Shown here one piece after another: positions 6,597 to 8,199 of a DNA stretch of 8,199 nucleotides. The DNA comes from an uncultured Desulfovibrio sp. (lineage in GTDB: Bacteria > Desulfobacterota > Desulfovibrionia > Desulfovibrionales > Desulfovibrionaceae), in contig CAMWTD010000089.1 in assembly GCA_947177085.1 (NCBI GenBank), positions 1-8,199 on the forward strand. The letters are read 5' to 3'. The notes under the pieces were generated by a model. It had not been told where the DNA came from and made no database searches. It worked only from the letters and a program-made list of their open reading frames with translations. Made by a program: the position numbers and the translations under genes. How positions within the stretch are numbered: the stretch's first letter is position 1; each line of letters starts with the position of its first letter.

Positions 6597-7961
6597 ATGC
6601 CCATGCCACCCGTCCTGAAACTTTCGCGGCGTATCCTTTTCCCGGCGCTGCTCCTCGGCCTCTTCTGCGCGCCGGCGCTGGCCGCCGAAGGCGCGCCCGC
6701 CATGCCCGACAAGACCGCGTCCGACCTCGCCAAGATTGAGGCCGCCATCGCCATCAACGCCAAGGACGCCGCCGAGGCCGCCGTGACCTATCCGGCCACG
6801 CCGCAAAACGCCCCGGAGCAAGCTCCCGCCGCGCCTTGCCCGGCATCTGAACCGGCTCCCCAGGCCGCGCAGGCCCCGGCTGTCGCGGCGACTCCGGCCC
6901 CGGCCGCCCCTGCCGAACTGGCCCCGGCCGCGCCGGACAGCGCCAAGGAGGAGGCGGCCTTCATCGCCAACGCCAAGGACGCGCCGGCTGCCGCCACCAC
7001 CTACAAGCCGGCCGTGGCCGCGCACCGCGGCGCGAGCGGCTATGTGCCCGAGCACACGCTGCCCGCCAAGACCATGGCCTACGCCCTCGGGCCGGACTTC
7101 ATCGAGCAGGACGTCATCATGAGCAAGGACGGCGTGCTCATGATCATGCACGACCCGGTCCTCGACACCACCACCGACGTGGCGAAGAAGTTCCCGGACC
7201 GCGCGCGCCCCGACGGCAGCTTCTACGCCGTGGACTTCACCTATCCCGAGCTGCGCAGCCTCACCGTGACCGAGCGCTTCAACCCCAAGACCGGCAAGCC
7301 GGTCTTTGCGGGCCGCTTCCCCGGCGATTCGGGTATCGGCTTCCAGATTCCCACCCTTGAGGAGGAGCTCCGGCTTATCCAGGGCCTGAACAAGTCCACG
7401 GGCGGCAATGTGGGCGTCTATGTGGAAGTGAAGGAACCGGCCTTCTACGCCCGCGAGGGCAAGGACATCACGGGCGCGGTCATCGCCATGCTGGAGAAGT
7501 ACGGCTACAACAGCCCGGACGCCAGGTCCATCCTCCAGATTTTCGACTATGACGCGGTGCGCGACGCGCGCATGAAGGGCTGGAAGGGCGACCTCGCCAT
7601 GCTGGTCCTGCGCGGCGGCCAGCACCTCACGGACGACAAGGCCGTGCACGAATGGCTGCTCACGCCCGAGGGCATTGCGGAAGTGTCCCGCTACGCCACC
7701 ATCTACGCGCCCTGGTTCTCGCATCTGGCCGTTCCCAGCGAGGACGGCAAGAGCTATCAGGTGAGCAATCTCGCGGACCTCGCGCGCCAGCACGGCATGA
7801 AGGTTCACTCCTGGACGCACCGCCGCGACGCGCCCTTCAAGGGCTTCAAGGATTCGCGCCAGTCGCTGGACACGGCCTTCAAGGAAATCAGGCTGGACGG
7901 CCTGTTCTCCGACTTCCCGGGCGACGTGGTGCAATACCTCAAGGAAGAGGGCCTGCGCTAA
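6597..7961 (+). CDS. glpQ: Periplasmic glycerophosphodiester phosphodiesterase with duplicated N-terminal extension
   Basis: A 454-residue enzyme that hydrolyses glycerophosphodiesters from phospholipid turnover to sn-glycerol-3-phosphate plus the alcohol, in a Ca2+-dependent reaction. Signal peptide: Arg11-Arg12, hydrophobic 13-23, then APALA with likely cleavage after Ala29; the Cys24 context is not a lipobox. The GDPD TIM barrel starts at about residue 138. Seen: HRGASGYVPEHTLPAK from His143; EQD (Glu170, Asp172) for metal; catalytic partner His185 in MHDP; FPDRARPDG; VEVK (Glu277, Lys279); and the closing LDGLFSDFP. These match E. coli GlpQ (about 358 residues) rather than the cytoplasmic UgpQ type. 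The excess length is mostly a 110-residue segment before the barrel: two similar blocks (48-65 and 119-136) around an Ala/Pro-rich linker (about 67-113). It is transcribed away from typA and closed by its own terminator; no glpT or glpK is next to it. Family and location are secure; the role of the extension is unknown. Confidence 0.96.
   Translation: MPMPPVLKLSRRILFPALLLGLFCAPALAAEGAPAMPDKTASDLAKIEAAIAINAKDAAEAAVTYPATPQNAPEQAPAAPCPASEPAPQAAQAPAVAATPAPAAPAELAPAAPDSAKEEAAFIANAKDAPAAATTYKPAVAAHRGASGYVPEHTLPAKTMAYALGPDFIEQDVIMSKDGVLMIMHDPVLDTTTDVAKKFPDRARPDGSFYAVDFTYPELRSLTVTERFNPKTGKPVFAGRFPGDSGIGFQIPTLEEELRLIQGLNKSTGGNVGVYVEVKEPAFYAREGKDITGAVIAMLEKYGYNSPDARSILQIFDYDAVRDARMKGWKGDLAMLVLRGGQHLTDDKAVHEWLLTPEGIAEVSRYATIYAPWFSHLAVPSEDGKSYQVSNLADLARQHGMKVHSWTHRRDAPFKGFKDSRQSLDTAFKEIRLDGLFSDFPGDVVQYLKEEGLR
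6738..7004 (+). repeat. Internal direct repeat in the glpQ 5' region
   Basis: Codons 48-65 (6738-6791) and 119-136 (6951-7004) encode EAAIAINAKDAAEAAVTY and EAAFIANAKDAPAAATTY, identical at 12 of 18 positions and 213 bases (71 codons) apart. A 15-base stretch, CAACGCCAAGGACGC, is identical in both copies (from 6755 and 6968). The spacer encodes an Ala/Pro-rich linker. Confidence 0.75.
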
Positions 7962-7987
7962 GTCCCGCGCGCACCCCCTGAAACGAC

Positions 7988-8022
7988 GCCCCGCCCCGGT
8001 TTTCCGGCGGCGGGGCTTTTTT
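7988..8022 (+). terminator. Rho-independent terminator of glpQ
   Basis: GCCCCGCC (7988-7995) pairs with GGCGGGGC (8009-8016), extended inward by CCGG/CCGG with one bulged C and a TTTT loop, and followed directly by six T (8017-8022). It starts 26 bases after the glpQ stop. This is a textbook strong terminator. Confidence 0.93.
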
Positions 8023-8180
8023 GCGGGCCTGCTGTCGCGCTCGCGTTGCGGACTTGCGGAAAGGTTTTGTTCTGCTTGCGAGGGGGTGATGTTGCTGTGC
8101 CGCTTGAGTAATGCCGAAATTATCCGTCAAAAACAGCCTTTTCACTGCTGGCTGCGTCAGAAAAAAATTTCCTCGGTCGA

Positions 8181-8192
8181 GTACTTAAGTAC
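8181..8192. repeat. Perfect 12-bp palindrome near the right edge
   Basis: GTACTTAAGTAC is its own reverse complement. It follows an A-run and AAATTTCCTCGG in a gene-free, relatively AT-rich stretch (8023-8199). A second small inverted repeat, CAGCC/GGCTG (8134-8138 and 8150-8154), lies just upstream. The window ends seven bases later, so outer arms cannot be assessed. It may be the centre of a larger dispersed repeat or a protein-binding site. No gene was found in 8023-8199. Confidence 0.5.
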
Positions 8193-8199
8193 ACTCCCT

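Noticed and set aside
7939..8145. A 68-codon minus-strand frame beginning MKRLFLTDN
   Set aside because: It runs back through the strong glpQ terminator into the glpQ 3' end, and has no clear ribosome site or domain.

Overview
The window is a chromosomal stretch of a very GC-rich Gram-negative bacterium. High G/C at third codon positions, periplasmic GlpQ, a WbpP-type epimerase and a FeoB-associated-like Cys-rich protein next to a Fur regulator would all fit a Desulfovibrio-type sulfate reducer (Desulfovibrionaceae). That placement is inference from gene style; no rRNA or marker here proves it. No insertion sequence, CRISPR array, tRNA or rRNA was seen.

Layout, left to right. (1) Bases 1-1408, minus strand: the N-terminal ~469 residues of the mismatch-repair ATPase MutL, running off the left edge inside a Pro/Ala/Arg-rich linker. 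A promoter-like pair sits directly before its ATG. (2) 1619-1903, plus: a small two-CxxC zinc-ribbon-like protein with no obvious canonical start codon. (3) 2026-3048, plus: a WbpP/TviC-type UDP-N-acetylglucosamine C4 epimerase for surface polysaccharide. (4) 3169-3630, plus: a Fur-family metalloregulator. (5) 3836-4015, plus: a 59-residue single-pass membrane protein with a Cys-rich tail, behind a TTGACA promoter overlapped by a Fur-box-like palindrome and a hairpin-rich leader. (6) 4035-4073: a hairpin between convergent units. (7) 4106-4411 and 4453-6288, minus: a Dabb-domain protein downstream of the ribosome-associated GTPase TypA/BipA, probably one transcript. (8) 6289-6596: a divergent promoter region. 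(9) 6597-7961, plus: exported glycerophosphodiester phosphodiesterase GlpQ with an unusual duplicated N-terminal extension, closed by a strong intrinsic terminator. (10) 8023-8199: a more AT-rich, gene-free tail ending in a 12-bp palindrome.

Most genes are unrelated housekeeping functions. The part that reads as a functional unit is fur plus the small Cys-rich membrane protein: the regulator lies immediately upstream of a gene whose promoter carries a likely operator for it. This suggests a compact iron-responsive module. The most notable observations are that module, the possible leaderless start of mutL, the missing canonical start of the zinc-ribbon gene, the G-tracts in the mutL linker, the duplicated GlpQ extension and the palindrome at the right edge.
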